Shown: positions 18,518 to 28,170, counted from the first letter of the stretch. The stretch is DNA of 64,000 nt from Verrucomicrobiia bacterium (GCA_011525685.1 WYBW01000178.1:1-64000), one strand, 5' to 3'. The notes: generated by a model from the letters alone, not told the origin. Numbers and translations are program-made.

Positions 18518-21500
18518 TTACTCAGCAAGGCTTGCGGGCGTGAACTTGAGCGCCACCGCGTGCCGAGATGGCGGTGACCGGATGACCGATGCTGGAAGGC
18601 GGATGGTCGTCTGGCCAGCGGCGTCCGTCTGCCACGCCAGCGGGCTTTCCACCCCGAGCATGGACACCAGTGTCCCGGTGGCTGGTTTCAAGCCGGAGAA
18701 CTGGAGGGTAGCCGGCAGTGCGCCGCCTTCCTTCGGCGAGAGGTAGATCGCATAAACGGTTCGGCCCTTGCGCGTGAAGACCACCGTGCCATCCTTGTAA
18801 GGCGCGATGGCGCGAGTGCCGTAAATGGCCTCGCCATTCACTCTCATCCATGCCCCGATCTCCCGCAGGCGCTCAACCGCGACCGGCGGCAATTCGCCGT
18901 CTGGTTGCGGCCCGACATTGAGCAGGAAGTTGCCGCCCTTGCCCACGATGTCCACGAGCAGGTGGATCAGCCGGTGGGTGGATTTGTAGTGGTCATTGGG
19001 TTTGAAGGACCACTGATCGCCCATGGTCATACAGGTTTCCCAGACGAAGGGCAGAGGCTCTTCGGGCACTTCCTGTTCGGGCGTCCGGTAGTTTTCGTGG
19101 CGTCCCCCGACCGTGCGGTCCACCACGATGAGTCGGGGTTGGTGCTGCCGCGCCATCGCGACGAGACGGTCCATCTGGATGTCTTGTCGCGGCGGCCGCA
19201 CCTGGCCAGCGTCGAGCCAGAGGATGTCCGCCGGCCCGTAGCTGGTCATGAGTTCCTCGATCTGGCGATGCGTGAACTCCACGAAGCGCCGCCACTTCTC
19301 CGGTTGCGCCAGCGTATCGTAATTGGGATTGCGGCTGCGGGCGGGGAACGCCGGATCCCAGTAGTCCGGGTGGTGCCAGTCGGATTTGGAGAAATAGACG
19401 CCAATGGCGAAGCCGTCCTCACGAAAGGCGTTGAACACCTCGCGCACCGCATTCGACCGCGGATGTGTGTGAAAGGGCACGTCCGGCGCAGTGATGCGGT
19501 AGTCACTCAGTCGGGTGTCGAAGAGACTGAAGCCGTCGTGGTGTTTGGTGGTGAATACGACGTACTTCATGCCGGCGGCCTTTGCGGTCGCGGACCACTT
19601 GCGCGGATCAAACTTCACCGGGTTGAAGGTCTTGGGCAACGCCCAGTAATCGCGTTGGAAACGTTCCATGTCCCGCCCGCGTTCGACCCAGGCCGGGAGG
19701 TCGTCGGGGCGTGCCCATTCGTCGTCCTCCACCAGCGGCCACGATTCGATGCAACCCCACTGGCTGTAGGGCGCCCAGTGCAGCATGAACCCGAACTTGA
19801 GATCCTGAAACCACTCCAGGCGGGCGGGCAGCCAGGCGGCCTCGGAATAACCCTCAGACGTCCAGAACGCCATCATGGCCTTCGCGAGAATCTGTTCGCC
19901 GAATTCGTTCGCATGAACCACGTCGCGGTAGAAGCGGTGCGGGTGCTGGCCCGAAGCGACGATGTATTCGGCCCAGGGCGTTGTCAGATCGAGATAGGCG
20001 CAACCCTCGGCGGCGGCCAGCGCGGCCAGCTTGCGGCCATAGTCGCCCGTGCCGGAATGGGAAGCTTGGGCGAGCGCCACGGGATCACGCGGGTCCACCG
20101 TGCCGAATGCGCCGGTCGTCAGCAGGATTTCCACGTCCGGCAAACCGGCCCGCAACTGGCGGATGACTTCCCGGATGCTTTCGATGTCCCGTTGGCTGAT
20201 GCCGCCGATGATGACGAGGTCGGGCTTGCGCGGGAGAACGTATTTTGCCACCCGATCTTCCTCGCGGTAATGCTGGCAACCGCCGCCGCCCCGCACATAA
20301 ACCGTGGCCTGGATGTCCGCCTTGGGATACGCCTCCCGCAGCAGCGCCACCCAGCCCGAGCGCATTGTGTCATTGATGATGCTGTCGCCGAGCGCGAGGA
20401 TCCGCAGGTCGCCGCCTGCCGTCAGGATGCGGCGCGTCCGCTCCAGAGGCTTCCAATCCGCGGGCGGCGGGGTGAACCGGCCGGCTGGCATCTCCTTCTG
20501 AATCGTTTTGATTTGCTCCACCGAACGGCACGGCGAGCTGAAAATGTAATAATCGTTTTCCGCCGGCTCGTTTTGGACCTTCACATCGGGCGGATACTTT
20601 GCCGGCAGGGCGCCTTGTTTGGGGAACGTCACCGGTGAATCCGCCATCAGGCCGCCGGAGCGCGCGGCAGCCGCGCCCGATTCCTGGCCGCCAAGTGACA
20701 TGGCCGGCACTCCCCAGAGCTGTACCAGCAGCGCGAACATCCCGGGATCGTGCGACTGCAACTCGTCGCGGGTGAAGGGAAAGAAATCATTCCGCCCGAA
20801 GAACGCCTCCGTGGACTCGGCGAAATACTCCATTGGATCGCTCAAGGCATAGGCGCGCTCCGGAGTTCCCGGCTTGGTGTGACTGAAGCGGCGCTCGACC
20901 CGCTCGTACTTGCCGCTCGCTTTCGCTTGTTCAAAGGCGGCCTTGATCTCCGGATTGGCGAACCCATTGGGCAGCGCGCGGTCGTGATAAGCGTGGGCCA
21001 GTTCGTGCAGGACCAGGTTCGGCATCCGGTCCAGTTCGGCCTCGAACTGCCGGACATTCGTGAACTCGACGGCCTTGGCCATCGCCGGGTCGCGCCCATG
21101 GGCCTTGAGCCAGCCGACATCCGGATGAAACTCCGCCGTCGGGGCGCGTCCCGGATATTCCGGAGAGAAGTAAAGCGGTACCTTCCGCAACTCCTTCACC
21201 GCGGCCGCCGGCACCACGCGAGCGATCTCGGCCAGTTGCCCGCCCAACAGTTCGAGCACCCGCTCGGTGAGGCGCGGTTCATCCTCGAGCAACTTGCGCC
21301 GAATGAAAACGTCCCAGCCCTCGATGTCCCGCCGCTCGTCCGAGGCAGCCCGCTCCGGTGGAGCGTCATGTTTTACCGTGACGACAAAATGCAGGTCGCG
21401 GAACGTGCAGACATCCGGGAAGCCGAGCGTGCCGGGGGCTTGCGTGAGCCGCGCCTGCCAATCCTCGGGGAACGCCGGCGTGCCTTCGCGACGGATGCCG

Positions 21501-22246
21501 TGCCCGGCGAACTTGTTGGCCGGGTCGGGGGTGTAGCTGCCGTAATACTGATTGGCCAGCGTCATCCCGCGCTGCGCGCCGCGAGCCAGGAACATCAAGA
21601 GGAAGCCGTAGGTTCGATGTGGCTCAAGCGTGAGTTCATCGTCGCCGGTAAAGTCCAGCTTGAGGTAATCGCCCTTCTGGAGCGTGTCCGGCAGACGCCC
21701 CTCGATCACGCGCAACGAGGTGTAGGTTTCACCTTCCAGGTAGTCATCCAGTTCCGGCGAAGTGGCCCGGTCAAACCGGCCCGCGAATCCCGGCGTGCCG
21801 TGATCATTCAACCGCGGCTGCCCGGTGACCTCAAACCACTGGACCGCCACACGCGCTCCGGGCGCGCCGTCCAGCACCGCAATGTCGCCGTGGCCGATGC
21901 GGAGAAAGAGAGCGTCCAGCTTCGCCCGTTGCGCGCCGCTCAAGAATGTCTGGCCCAGGTCGCGATCGCGTTGGGGCTGCTCGCGTTCCGCGCGGGCGAA
22001 CACGGTCACGCCATTCGTCGGATACTTGTTCGCATCCACCTTTCTCGTGGTGATGAAGCGGAAGCTCGTGTTGCCGCCGGGGTCGTCCTTGGCGTGATGC
22101 ACCAGCACCGACGAATGACCCACCGGCGGCGCGAGCGGAGTGGGCGCGGCGGTGATTTCCAAGCCCGCCCTGGCGGCAGGCGGAAGCGACAAGATTAAGA
22201 TGAAGGCACACAGCCGGACTCCATTCAACCAACGAAGCATCCCCAA
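18518..22246 (-). CDS. Four-module protein: binding module, zinc peptidase, SGNH hydrolase and GH29 alpha-L-fucosidase
   Basis: 1,242 residues, secreted (signal about 1-27). Module 1 (about 40-295) matches the C-terminal module of the 14961-16877 protein. Module 2 (about 305-515) is a gluzincin-like zinc peptidase with HELAH at 414-418 and a later glutamate-rich EYFAESTEAFFG (473-484). Module 3 (about 610-795) is an SGNH/GDSL esterase: block I GDS at 620-622, block V with D775 and H778. Module 4 (about 808-1,242) is a GH29 fucosidase: FGFMLHW, KHHDGF (901-906), and WLDAG with the probable nucleophile D1012. All four sets of key residues look intact, so this may remove acyl groups and fucose from one glycan or glycoprotein. 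The start ATG lies after a 300-bp gap containing a long inverted repeat. Confidence 0.85.
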   Translation of the reverse strand: MGMLRWLNGVRLCAFILILSLPPAARAGLEITAAPTPLAPPVGHSSVLVHHAKDDPGGNTSFRFITTRKVDANKYPTNGVTVFARAEREQPQRDRDLGQTFLSGAQRAKLDALFLRIGHGDIAVLDGAPGARVAVQWFEVTGQPRLNDHGTPGFAGRFDRATSPELDDYLEGETYTSLRVIEGRLPDTLQKGDYLKLDFTGDDELTLEPHRTYGFLLMFLARGAQRGMTLANQYYGSYTPDPANKFAGHGIRREGTPAFPEDWQARLTQAPGTLGFPDVCTFRDLHFVVTVKHDAPPERAASDERRDIEGWDVFIRRKLLEDEPRLTERVLELLGGQLAEIARVVPAAAVKELRKVPLYFSPEYPGRAPTAEFHPDVGWLKAHGRDPAMAKAVEFTNVRQFEAELDRMPNLVLHELAHAYHDRALPNGFANPEIKAAFEQAKASGKYERVERRFSHTKPGTPERAYALSDPMEYFAESTEAFFGRNDFFPFTRDELQSHDPGMFALLVQLWGVPAMSLGGQESGAAAARSGGLMADSPVTFPKQGALPAKYPPDVKVQNEPAENDYYIFSSPCRSVEQIKTIQKEMPAGRFTPPPADWKPLERTRRILTAGGDLRILALGDSIINDTMRSGWVALLREAYPKADIQATVYVRGGGGCQHYREEDRVAKYVLPRKPDLVIIGGISQRDIESIREVIRQLRAGLPDVEILLTTGAFGTVDPRDPVALAQASHSGTGDYGRKLAALAAAEGCAYLDLTTPWAEYIVASGQHPHRFYRDVVHANEFGEQILAKAMMAFWTSEGYSEAAWLPARLEWFQDLKFGFMLHWAPYSQWGCIESWPLVEDDEWARPDDLPAWVERGRDMERFQRDYWALPKTFNPVKFDPRKWSATAKAAGMKYVVFTTKHHDGFSLFDTRLSDYRITAPDVPFHTHPRSNAVREVFNAFREDGFAIGVYFSKSDWHHPDYWDPAFPARSRNPNYDTLAQPEKWRRFVEFTHRQIEELMTSYGPADILWLDAGQVRPPRQDIQMDRLVAMARQHQPRLIVVDRTVGGRHENYRTPEQEVPEEPLPFVWETCMTMGDQWSFKPNDHYKSTHRLIHLLVDIVGKGGNFLLNVGPQPDGELPPVAVERLREIGAWMRVNGEAIYGTRAIAPYKDGTVVFTRKGRTVYAIYLSPKEGGALPATLQFSGLKPATGTLVSMLGVESPLAWQTDAAGQTTIRLPASVIRSPPSRHAVALKFTPASLAE

Positions 22247-22330
22247 AATTCCTTTAATCCTGGGCCGCTGGTCAATCTGATTACATCACGAGGTCCGCCT
22301 GCATGTGGCCGCGCGGCCGGGTTGGATGCT

Positions 22331-22386
22331 GGAGGGGCGGCTTACCAGCCGCCCGGTCCACTGGGCCGCTGGTAAGCCGCCTCTCC
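22331..22386. repeat. 19-bp near-perfect inverted repeat
   Basis: Arms 22331-22349 and 22368-22386 match at 18 of 19 positions around an 18-nt loop; the inner 14 bp (GGCGGCTTACCAGC and its complement) are perfect. Related CGGCTTACCAGCCGCC-type sequences occur at about 26035 and 27862. It lies between the permease operon, which ends at 22564, and the fucosidase fusion start at 22246. It may act as a transcription stop or be a dispersed element. The rest of 22247-22563 shows no gene. Confidence 0.7.
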
Positions 22387-22563
22387 GGCAGACGGCGGCA
22401 TCGGTCCAGCACACTGATCTAAAGCCCTGGTTAACACTCCCACACCATTACCCATGTCCTTGCTCTCCACCCTCACCCATGTCTCCGCCCCGTGCCGGGA
22501 AACCCGCGCCACGACGAGTCGTCGCTTGCCCAATGGTGGTTCCTTCAAGATGCGGTTCAGGAT

Positions 22564-24195
22564 TCACCGTCCTGTCAGCAGCCGTTTCCAGAGGGACGCC
22601 CGCGGCTGGTAGCGTTGCGTGGCGGCGAGGCGGAATTCCGTGAGCAGCTTCTGGCGGGCGCGCAGGCCGAAGCCCAGGTCCGTCACCAGTCCCAGCACAA
22701 ACCACGTGCCCAGGAAACCTTCCCAACCCAGATCCCGGCCGCTGTGCGGCGCCAGGGCCATGAACATGACAAACGCGCCAAAGGCAATCCACGGCAGCAC
22801 CAGCACGCGCATCACGGCGCCACTGAAGGCGTGCTTGGGATTGCGCGCCGAAAGCCCCTGCCACATGCCCACCCAATACAGCGCCACCAGGTCCGCCAGC
22901 AGCATCAGCGTGCCCACCATCCAGAGGGAGCTCCACTCGGAGGCGCTGCCGCCCGTCGAATCGCTGCCCGCGGTCCACATCAGAAACTCGGCGCCAAGTA
23001 TCACGAGCAACGGCCCGAAAAACTGTCGCTGCAAGGCCAGTCGTTGTCCGGTCAGGATGTCCGGCACGGTGAGCGGCGTGGACAGCAGCAGTTCGAGCGT
23101 GCCCATGCGCCGGTCCTCCGCGAGCTGCCGCGAGCTTTCGGAGGCGACCCAGCCCTTGACCATGGTGTTCAACATCAACGCCGTGGCCACGTAGATGCCC
23201 TCGTTGAGCCAGTCATTCCCGAATTTGAACAGACCCCAGGCCCAGACGCAGGCCACGCAGCCCAACGCGCCCCAAACCCATACCACGCGCTGGCGCGGAC
23301 GCGACGCCAGCCAGAAGAACGGGTTCACGTTCAGCAGTTGCTCACGGAATCGCCTGCGCTCGTCGCTGCTGCCGTGCGTCCATCGCTGCCATTGCTCACG
23401 CCAGCGCAAACCTTGCGCGCTGATGGGACGATCCTGCCAGGTGTGCGGCGCAATCAAGCTGGCCAGCGCCAGGAACATCCAGCCCAACCCGTGAATGATT
23501 CCCAACGACCAATAATAGCCCTTCGATTGAACGCGGAAGGGTTGGTCCAAAGCGCAGACGTAAGTGTAAACCGCCGACGGGAAATACCACACGCTGGCGA
23601 TGTTGCCGGTCTTCTTGAGCCAGGCCATCCAGGCGCCCAATGCCGGGAAGCCCGCCGTGAAGAGCAGCACGAAAAGAAAAGTTGCGGCGATGGCTTTGCG
23701 GTTCGAGGTGTTGAGCGCGGAGGCCAGCAACCCGGCGCACAACGAGAAGAACAAGGTGTTCACCAGCACGAGCGCCACCCGCGCGAATTCGCCGGCCGCC
23801 ACGCCCCCCATGAGCAACGGCAACCCCAGCACCGGCACCACCGCCAGCACGCCGTAGAAGGCGTTCAACGAGTTGGCAAAGAGTTTGCCCGTCACGACAT
23901 CGTACCCGCGCAGGTCGGTAAGAAAGAGCAACCCCAGCGTGCCCTCCCGCTTCTCCTCGCTGAGGCAATCCGCCGTGGCGCGCAGCCCGGCAAACAGACA
24001 ATAGGCCAGCGCCGCGCCGGTCAGGACGTAGAAAACCACCTTTCCGATTTCGCGCTGCGAGTCGTGCCTCGAGATCACAAAGATCCAGGTGGCCGCGACG
24101 ATCATGCCCAGCGCCACGCCCGAGCGCAGCCAGAACGTGCCCCACCGCCGCGCGGTCACGCTCAGTTCTCGTCGGACGATGGGCAGGAAGGTCAT
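22564..24195 (-). CDS. ABC-2-type transporter permease
   Basis: About 543 residues from the ATG at 24195 (MTFLPIVRREL), the start shared with its two paralogues; the frame stays open upstream but that stretch overlaps the neighbouring gene. It has many hydrophobic segments and the soluble loop motif typical of this permease subgroup, CLSEEKREGTLGLLFLTDL, followed by GYDVVTGKL. The ABC-2 fold exports lipids, polysaccharides or drugs, or forms a gliding-type complex; no substrate can be named. Only 4 bp separate it from the upstream permease. No ATPase gene accompanies it within the window. Confidence 0.8.
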   Translation of the reverse strand: MTFLPIVRRELSVTARRWGTFWLRSGVALGMIVAATWIFVISRHDSQREIGKVVFYVLTGAALAYCLFAGLRATADCLSEEKREGTLGLLFLTDLRGYDVVTGKLFANSLNAFYGVLAVVPVLGLPLLMGGVAAGEFARVALVLVNTLFFSLCAGLLASALNTSNRKAIAATFLFVLLFTAGFPALGAWMAWLKKTGNIASVWYFPSAVYTYVCALDQPFRVQSKGYYWSLGIIHGLGWMFLALASLIAPHTWQDRPISAQGLRWREQWQRWTHGSSDERRRFREQLLNVNPFFWLASRPRQRVVWVWGALGCVACVWAWGLFKFGNDWLNEGIYVATALMLNTMVKGWVASESSRQLAEDRRMGTLELLLSTPLTVPDILTGQRLALQRQFFGPLLVILGAEFLMWTAGSDSTGGSASEWSSLWMVGTLMLLADLVALYWVGMWQGLSARNPKHAFSGAVMRVLVLPWIAFGAFVMFMALAPHSGRDLGWEGFLGTWFVLGLVTDLGFGLRARQKLLTEFRLAATQRYQPRASLWKRLLTGR

Positions 24196-24199
24196 CGCG

Positions 24200-25930
24200 T
24201 CAGGCCGGACCGGGAATTCTCGGCGGCGCCGCAGCGGGCGGGGCCTGCGGCCGCACTGTGACTTGGACCGGCGACACGGACGGTACCGCCATTTCGCGGA
24301 ACTGCGAATACAGCTTCCGTCGCGCAAGCATGACGAAGAAGACGTCCTTGGCCAGAGCCAGCAAGCCCGTCACCGCCGTGAGCAGGAACGGGAAGAACGC
24401 CATGCGATTGGTGAGGGCCGTCGCGGTGCCGCTGCCGGCGGCCGCCTGCATGAGCAGTGGCATCAACACCGCAAACGTGAGCAGATACGAAGCGAACGTG
24501 ATGGCGAACCAGGGAATGATTTGAACGAACAACAACGTTTTCAAGGTCGCCAGGTTGGTGTTTTTGGAAGTCATGCCCATCCACATTCCGAACCAGCAGA
24601 GGGCGACCAGGTTGGCCGCCGTGACGAGGGCTGCCCCGAACGCTGAGATGACCGTGAAGACTACTTCCTCCCATCCCGAGTTACCGGTCGACGCCATTCC
24701 CCAGAAGGCCTGTTGCGACAGGAAAACGGCGGCGAACTGGACAATGAGGAACAGCGTTAGCGGGAGGGCGAACATCCGCAACAGCGCCCGCCACTGGCCT
24801 TGCACGATCTCCCGACCGCCCAACGGCGCGGCCAGGAGCAATTCGATCAAACCGCTCCTGCGGGCTTCCACCAGGAAGCGTCCGGCTTGCGAGGCCATCG
24901 CCAGGTAGAAGATCAGGGTGACGGCGTTGCCGACGTAAACCCACACCATCCACGCCGGCGTGGGCAAATCCGCCAACAGCATGGCGCTGAACGCCGCCAG
25001 GACGAGGACGGTGGCCGCCCAGACCACCAGCGATTGCCAACGTTCCCGGCAGGCCAGCCAGAGCACCGGGTTGCGGCTCAGGAGCGTCTGCCGCAGCGAG
25101 GTGCGGCGCTTGGTCCCACCGTAACGCCAGGTGTAAGACCACGATCCGCTCGGACCAGTGCTTCGCATGGTGCTTCGTTGTTGCCAGGTGCGCGGCACCA
25201 GCCCGCAGGCCAGTCCCAGCAGCAGCCAGACGAACAACTGGTTGGCCAGCAACGCGCGCCAGTAAGTGTCGCCCCAACGATCCGCCCAGAGGAACACGAA
25301 GCCCGGACTGAAAAGACTCAACCAGGGCTTGAAGACAGTGCCCTGTGAACGGGCGAGCAATCCATCCAGGCTCGGGCCGGCAAACAACGCCAGCAGGAGT
25401 ATCATCAACGTCGTGCCCATGGCCTTCTGGGAATCCCGGCTGAGGGTCGAGACGAACATGCCCACCGCCAGCGAGTAGAACAGGGCGTTCACCAGCGCCA
25501 GCACCGTCTTCCAGAATTGCGGCGCCGTCACGCCGCCCATCAACATCGTGATGGCCAGGATGGGGAAGATGGCCAGCAGGGCGAAGAAACTGCGGAGCGA
25601 CGTGGCCAGCAGCTTGCCCAGCACGATGTCATAGCCGCGCAGGTCGGTCAAAAACAGGAAACCCAGCGTGCCCTCGCGCTTTTCCTCGCTTACACAATCC
25701 GAGGTGAAAAACAAACCCGCCGACAGCGCCGCGGCCAGACTGAGCCAGGTCAGCAGGCCAAACATGACCTGGCCCAGTTGTGTCAGGCCAAAGGGCAGTG
25801 TCATGGTCAGGATCAGGAAACCGCCGCCGATGGTCAGCGCGACCAGCGCGGCGGCGATGCGCAACCAGAAGGTGTTGCGCTTCCGCGCCGCCACGCGCAG
25901 TTCGCGCTCGACAATGGGCAGGAAGGTCAC
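24200..25930 (-). CDS. ABC-2-type transporter permease
   Basis: 576 residues, GTG start (MTFLPIVEREL). Paralogue of the genes on either side, sharing CVSEEKREGTLGFLFLTDL and GYDIVLGKL with the downstream copy. About twelve hydrophobic stretches can be seen, including one near residues 20-40. It lies 4 bp upstream of the next permease and likely translates coupled to it. Its first 15 codons and 150-bp leader are duplicated in front of the upstream permease. Three different permeases in a row may form a heteromeric transporter with an ATPase encoded elsewhere. Confidence 0.8.
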   Translation of the reverse strand: MTFLPIVERELRVAARKRNTFWLRIAAALVALTIGGGFLILTMTLPFGLTQLGQVMFGLLTWLSLAAALSAGLFFTSDCVSEEKREGTLGFLFLTDLRGYDIVLGKLLATSLRSFFALLAIFPILAITMLMGGVTAPQFWKTVLALVNALFYSLAVGMFVSTLSRDSQKAMGTTLMILLLALFAGPSLDGLLARSQGTVFKPWLSLFSPGFVFLWADRWGDTYWRALLANQLFVWLLLGLACGLVPRTWQQRSTMRSTGPSGSWSYTWRYGGTKRRTSLRQTLLSRNPVLWLACRERWQSLVVWAATVLVLAAFSAMLLADLPTPAWMVWVYVGNAVTLIFYLAMASQAGRFLVEARRSGLIELLLAAPLGGREIVQGQWRALLRMFALPLTLFLIVQFAAVFLSQQAFWGMASTGNSGWEEVVFTVISAFGAALVTAANLVALCWFGMWMGMTSKNTNLATLKTLLFVQIIPWFAITFASYLLTFAVLMPLLMQAAAGSGTATALTNRMAFFPFLLTAVTGLLALAKDVFFVMLARRKLYSQFREMAVPSVSPVQVTVRPQAPPAAAPPRIPGPA

Positions 25931-26079
25931 GCGATTGAATTAGGGGTTGAGCCGGGCGGAAGCAAACGATTTGTGAATCGCAAACTGGCTCGAGGCTTCT
26001 CTCCTTTGTTGCGAGTCCGCCGGTCAGCCGGAGCGGCGGCTTGCCAGCCGCCGAACGGGCCGGGCGGCGAGAGCGCTCG
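25885..26079. repeat. 195-bp direct repeat, copy A
   Basis: This segment covers the first ~15 codons and leader of the second permease. It aligns without gaps to 27711-27905 (offset 1,826 bp) at roughly nine in ten positions by eye. It carries the CGGCTTGCCAGCCGCC palindrome near 26035. The adjacent 26080-26247 holds another palindrome (GCAGAC/GTCTGC at 26094-26110) and no gene. Confidence 0.85.
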
Positions 26080-26247
26080 CGGCGCAGACGTCCAGTCTGC
26101 CGCATTTCGGGTTTCCAATTCGCGCACTCCTGCCTGCACCGGCGATTTCGAGTGTTGCGCCGGTGAGCCGAATGGGTTCGGCGATACAGTTGGATTGAAA
26201 ACCTGCGCCACCACCGGCACCACCAAGGCAGCATGGCTCTGTCGCCC

Positions 26248-27756
26248 TCACGGTGATCGTTCAATCTGCTCGGAAAGGCGCTGGCGAAAATCGCGTCCCA
26301 GCCGTTCACGCGCCCAGACAAAGAGGAGCACCGCGTAAAAGAAGTCCGGGAGGAAAATCAAAAACAACGGCGGCAACAGCACGCAAAGCACCGTGACGCC
26401 CGGCGCGAGCGATGGTTTCCTCATGGACAGCGAGAGCCAGAGTCCGACACCGCCCAAGGCGAGAAAGTCCGTAACGGTCGTCGGAATCAGCATCAAACCA
26501 CCTCCCGTCCAGGGGTTCGCCAGGAGATGGGACCACAACCCGGAACCGCCACCGGAAAAATCCTGCGCCAGCAGCGTCGCGAGGAAGACCGGCAACAGGA
26601 ACACCAGCACCGGCCCGAGGAAGACCCGGCGCAAATGCCGCCAGTGCGCACGAATGATTTCCTCATTCGTCACCGGCGTGCAGAGCAGCATCTCCAACGA
26701 GCCATTGCGCCGGGCCTCGACAAAGAATCGGCAAACCTGCGTCACGAAAATGATTTTGAGGAGCAGCCCCACACCTTTCGCCGCGACGTAGAGCCACGAC
26801 CACCGGCTCTCCGGCAGCCACTGCAACGCTGCCAAAGCCGCCACCGCCCAGGTCGCGGCAAGGCCCCAGACCAACACCTCCAAGCCGGGGCTGGCGGCCA
26901 TCAGCCAATAAACCGGGTTGTTCTCGACGCGCCGGCGCCGCGCGCGTCGGCCGGCCGTCCGCAGGACGGTTTCGGCTTTGGTGACGACGGGAGCGTCCTG
27001 CCACGTCCTGCGAATGGTCAGCGTGGCCAGCAGCAGCCAGAACCAGCCGAAGGCGTGTGACGCGCAAAGTGAATTCCAAAACCAGGACGGCGCACCCGAG
27101 TAAACCACGTCCATCGCCGTGCGATAGGCGAGAAACGGACTGAGCCAGTTCACCCAGCCCAACGGCGCAGTCCACCCCAACCCGCCGGAGAGGATGACGA
27201 CTGCTGGCAACAACCCGGCCAGCAGTACCATGATCCCCAGCACGGCGCCGGCCGCGCGTTGCGCGTCCCGCGACCCGGCGGACACGGCCACTCCGACGGC
27301 CAGCGACAGAAAGAGGGTGTTCCACAACGCCAGGGCAACGCGCCAGAACTCTCCCGCCGTCACGCCGCCCAACAGCAGGGCGAACGCGAGCACCGGCAGC
27401 ACCGCCAGCCAGGCGAGAAACGGATTGAGCATCCGGGCGATGAACTTTCCCAGCACGATCTCGTGGGGATGCAGATCCGTGAGAAACAACAACTCGAGCG
27501 TGCCGGCGCGTTTCTCCTCGCTCAAACAATCCGAAGTCACAAACACGCCGGCCACCGCCGCCATGACGAAGACGTAACCGGTGGTGATTTGAAACAGAAC
27601 ACCTCCCGCGCCCGTGCCACTCGACAGCGGACCGACCAGAAGAAATCCGCCGGCGACGACTATCGCCGCCACGGTGGTCCACACGCGAATTCGCCGGGTG
27701 CTTTTCCGCCGCGCCGCCACGCGCAGTTCGCGCTCGACAATGGGCAGGAAGGTCAC
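26248..27756 (-). CDS. ABC-2-type transporter permease
   Basis: 502 residues with a GTG start (MTFLPIVEREL) and the same subgroup loop, CLSEEKRAGTLELLFLTDL, with HEIVLGKF. It is the first gene of the three-permease array, separated from the next by a 317-bp gap holding the duplicated leader. It is shorter than its neighbours. Multiple membrane segments are visible, such as VAAIVVAGGFLLVG. Function as for the other two: an ABC-2 export permease of unknown substrate, needing an ATPase not found here. Confidence 0.8.
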   Translation of the reverse strand: MTFLPIVERELRVAARRKSTRRIRVWTTVAAIVVAGGFLLVGPLSSGTGAGGVLFQITTGYVFVMAAVAGVFVTSDCLSEEKRAGTLELLFLTDLHPHEIVLGKFIARMLNPFLAWLAVLPVLAFALLLGGVTAGEFWRVALALWNTLFLSLAVGVAVSAGSRDAQRAAGAVLGIMVLLAGLLPAVVILSGGLGWTAPLGWVNWLSPFLAYRTAMDVVYSGAPSWFWNSLCASHAFGWFWLLLATLTIRRTWQDAPVVTKAETVLRTAGRRARRRRVENNPVYWLMAASPGLEVLVWGLAATWAVAALAALQWLPESRWSWLYVAAKGVGLLLKIIFVTQVCRFFVEARRNGSLEMLLCTPVTNEEIIRAHWRHLRRVFLGPVLVFLLPVFLATLLAQDFSGGGSGLWSHLLANPWTGGGLMLIPTTVTDFLALGGVGLWLSLSMRKPSLAPGVTVLCVLLPPLFLIFLPDFFYAVLLFVWARERLGRDFRQRLSEQIERSP

Positions 27757-27905
27757 GCGATTGAATTAGGGTTTGGCCACGGCGGAAGCAAACGATTTGT
27801 GAACCGCAAGCTTGCTCAAAGCTCCTCTCAGTTGTTGCGAGCCCGCCGGTCAACTGGAGCAGCGGCTTACCAGCCGCCGAACGGGCCGGGCGGCGAGGCC
27901 CCTCG
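27711..27905. repeat. 195-bp direct repeat, copy B
   Basis: Partner of 25885-26079, covering the start codons and leader of the first permease. It ends with a CGGCTTACCAGCCGCCG palindrome at about 27862 like copy A. Duplication of permease plus leader, followed by divergence of the coding part, explains it best. Confidence 0.85.
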
Positions 27906-27909
27906 TAGC

Positions 27910-28105
27910 GCAGGTTTCCCAACCTGCTCGCTCCGTGGAGTATTTCCCTGCGCGTCCACGCAGGACAAGTGCTCGTCTTTACTCCACAAGGCAAGTATCG
28001 CCGACTTTCCAGTCGCCTCGCCCCGTGAGGTGCTTCGCCGAGAGTCTTAAGCGCTCAACACGTGCTCTGCTTCACAGGGCAATCGCGCCGGTTGGAAAAC
28101 CGGCG
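27910..28105. repeat. Cluster of dispersed hairpin units
   Basis: GCAGGTT/AACCTGC with loop TCCC lies at 27910-27927, and CGCCGGTT/AACCGGCG with loop GGAA at 28086-28105. A degraded copy (CGACT-TTCC-AGTCG) lies near 28001-28015. These are variants of the units at 4-87 and 12548-12840. The gap 27757-28170 contains no convincing gene. Confidence 0.7.
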
Positions 28106-28170
28106 TTACGCCCTTCGCACTTTGTTCCGGGGTTCAAAGCGCAAGCTGAGGTGGGAACAATTTCTCCCTG

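Noticed and set aside
22492-24261. 589-residue open frame on the plus strand opposite the permease
   Set aside because: Rich in His, Arg and Gln with no domain, and the minus strand encodes a clear permease.
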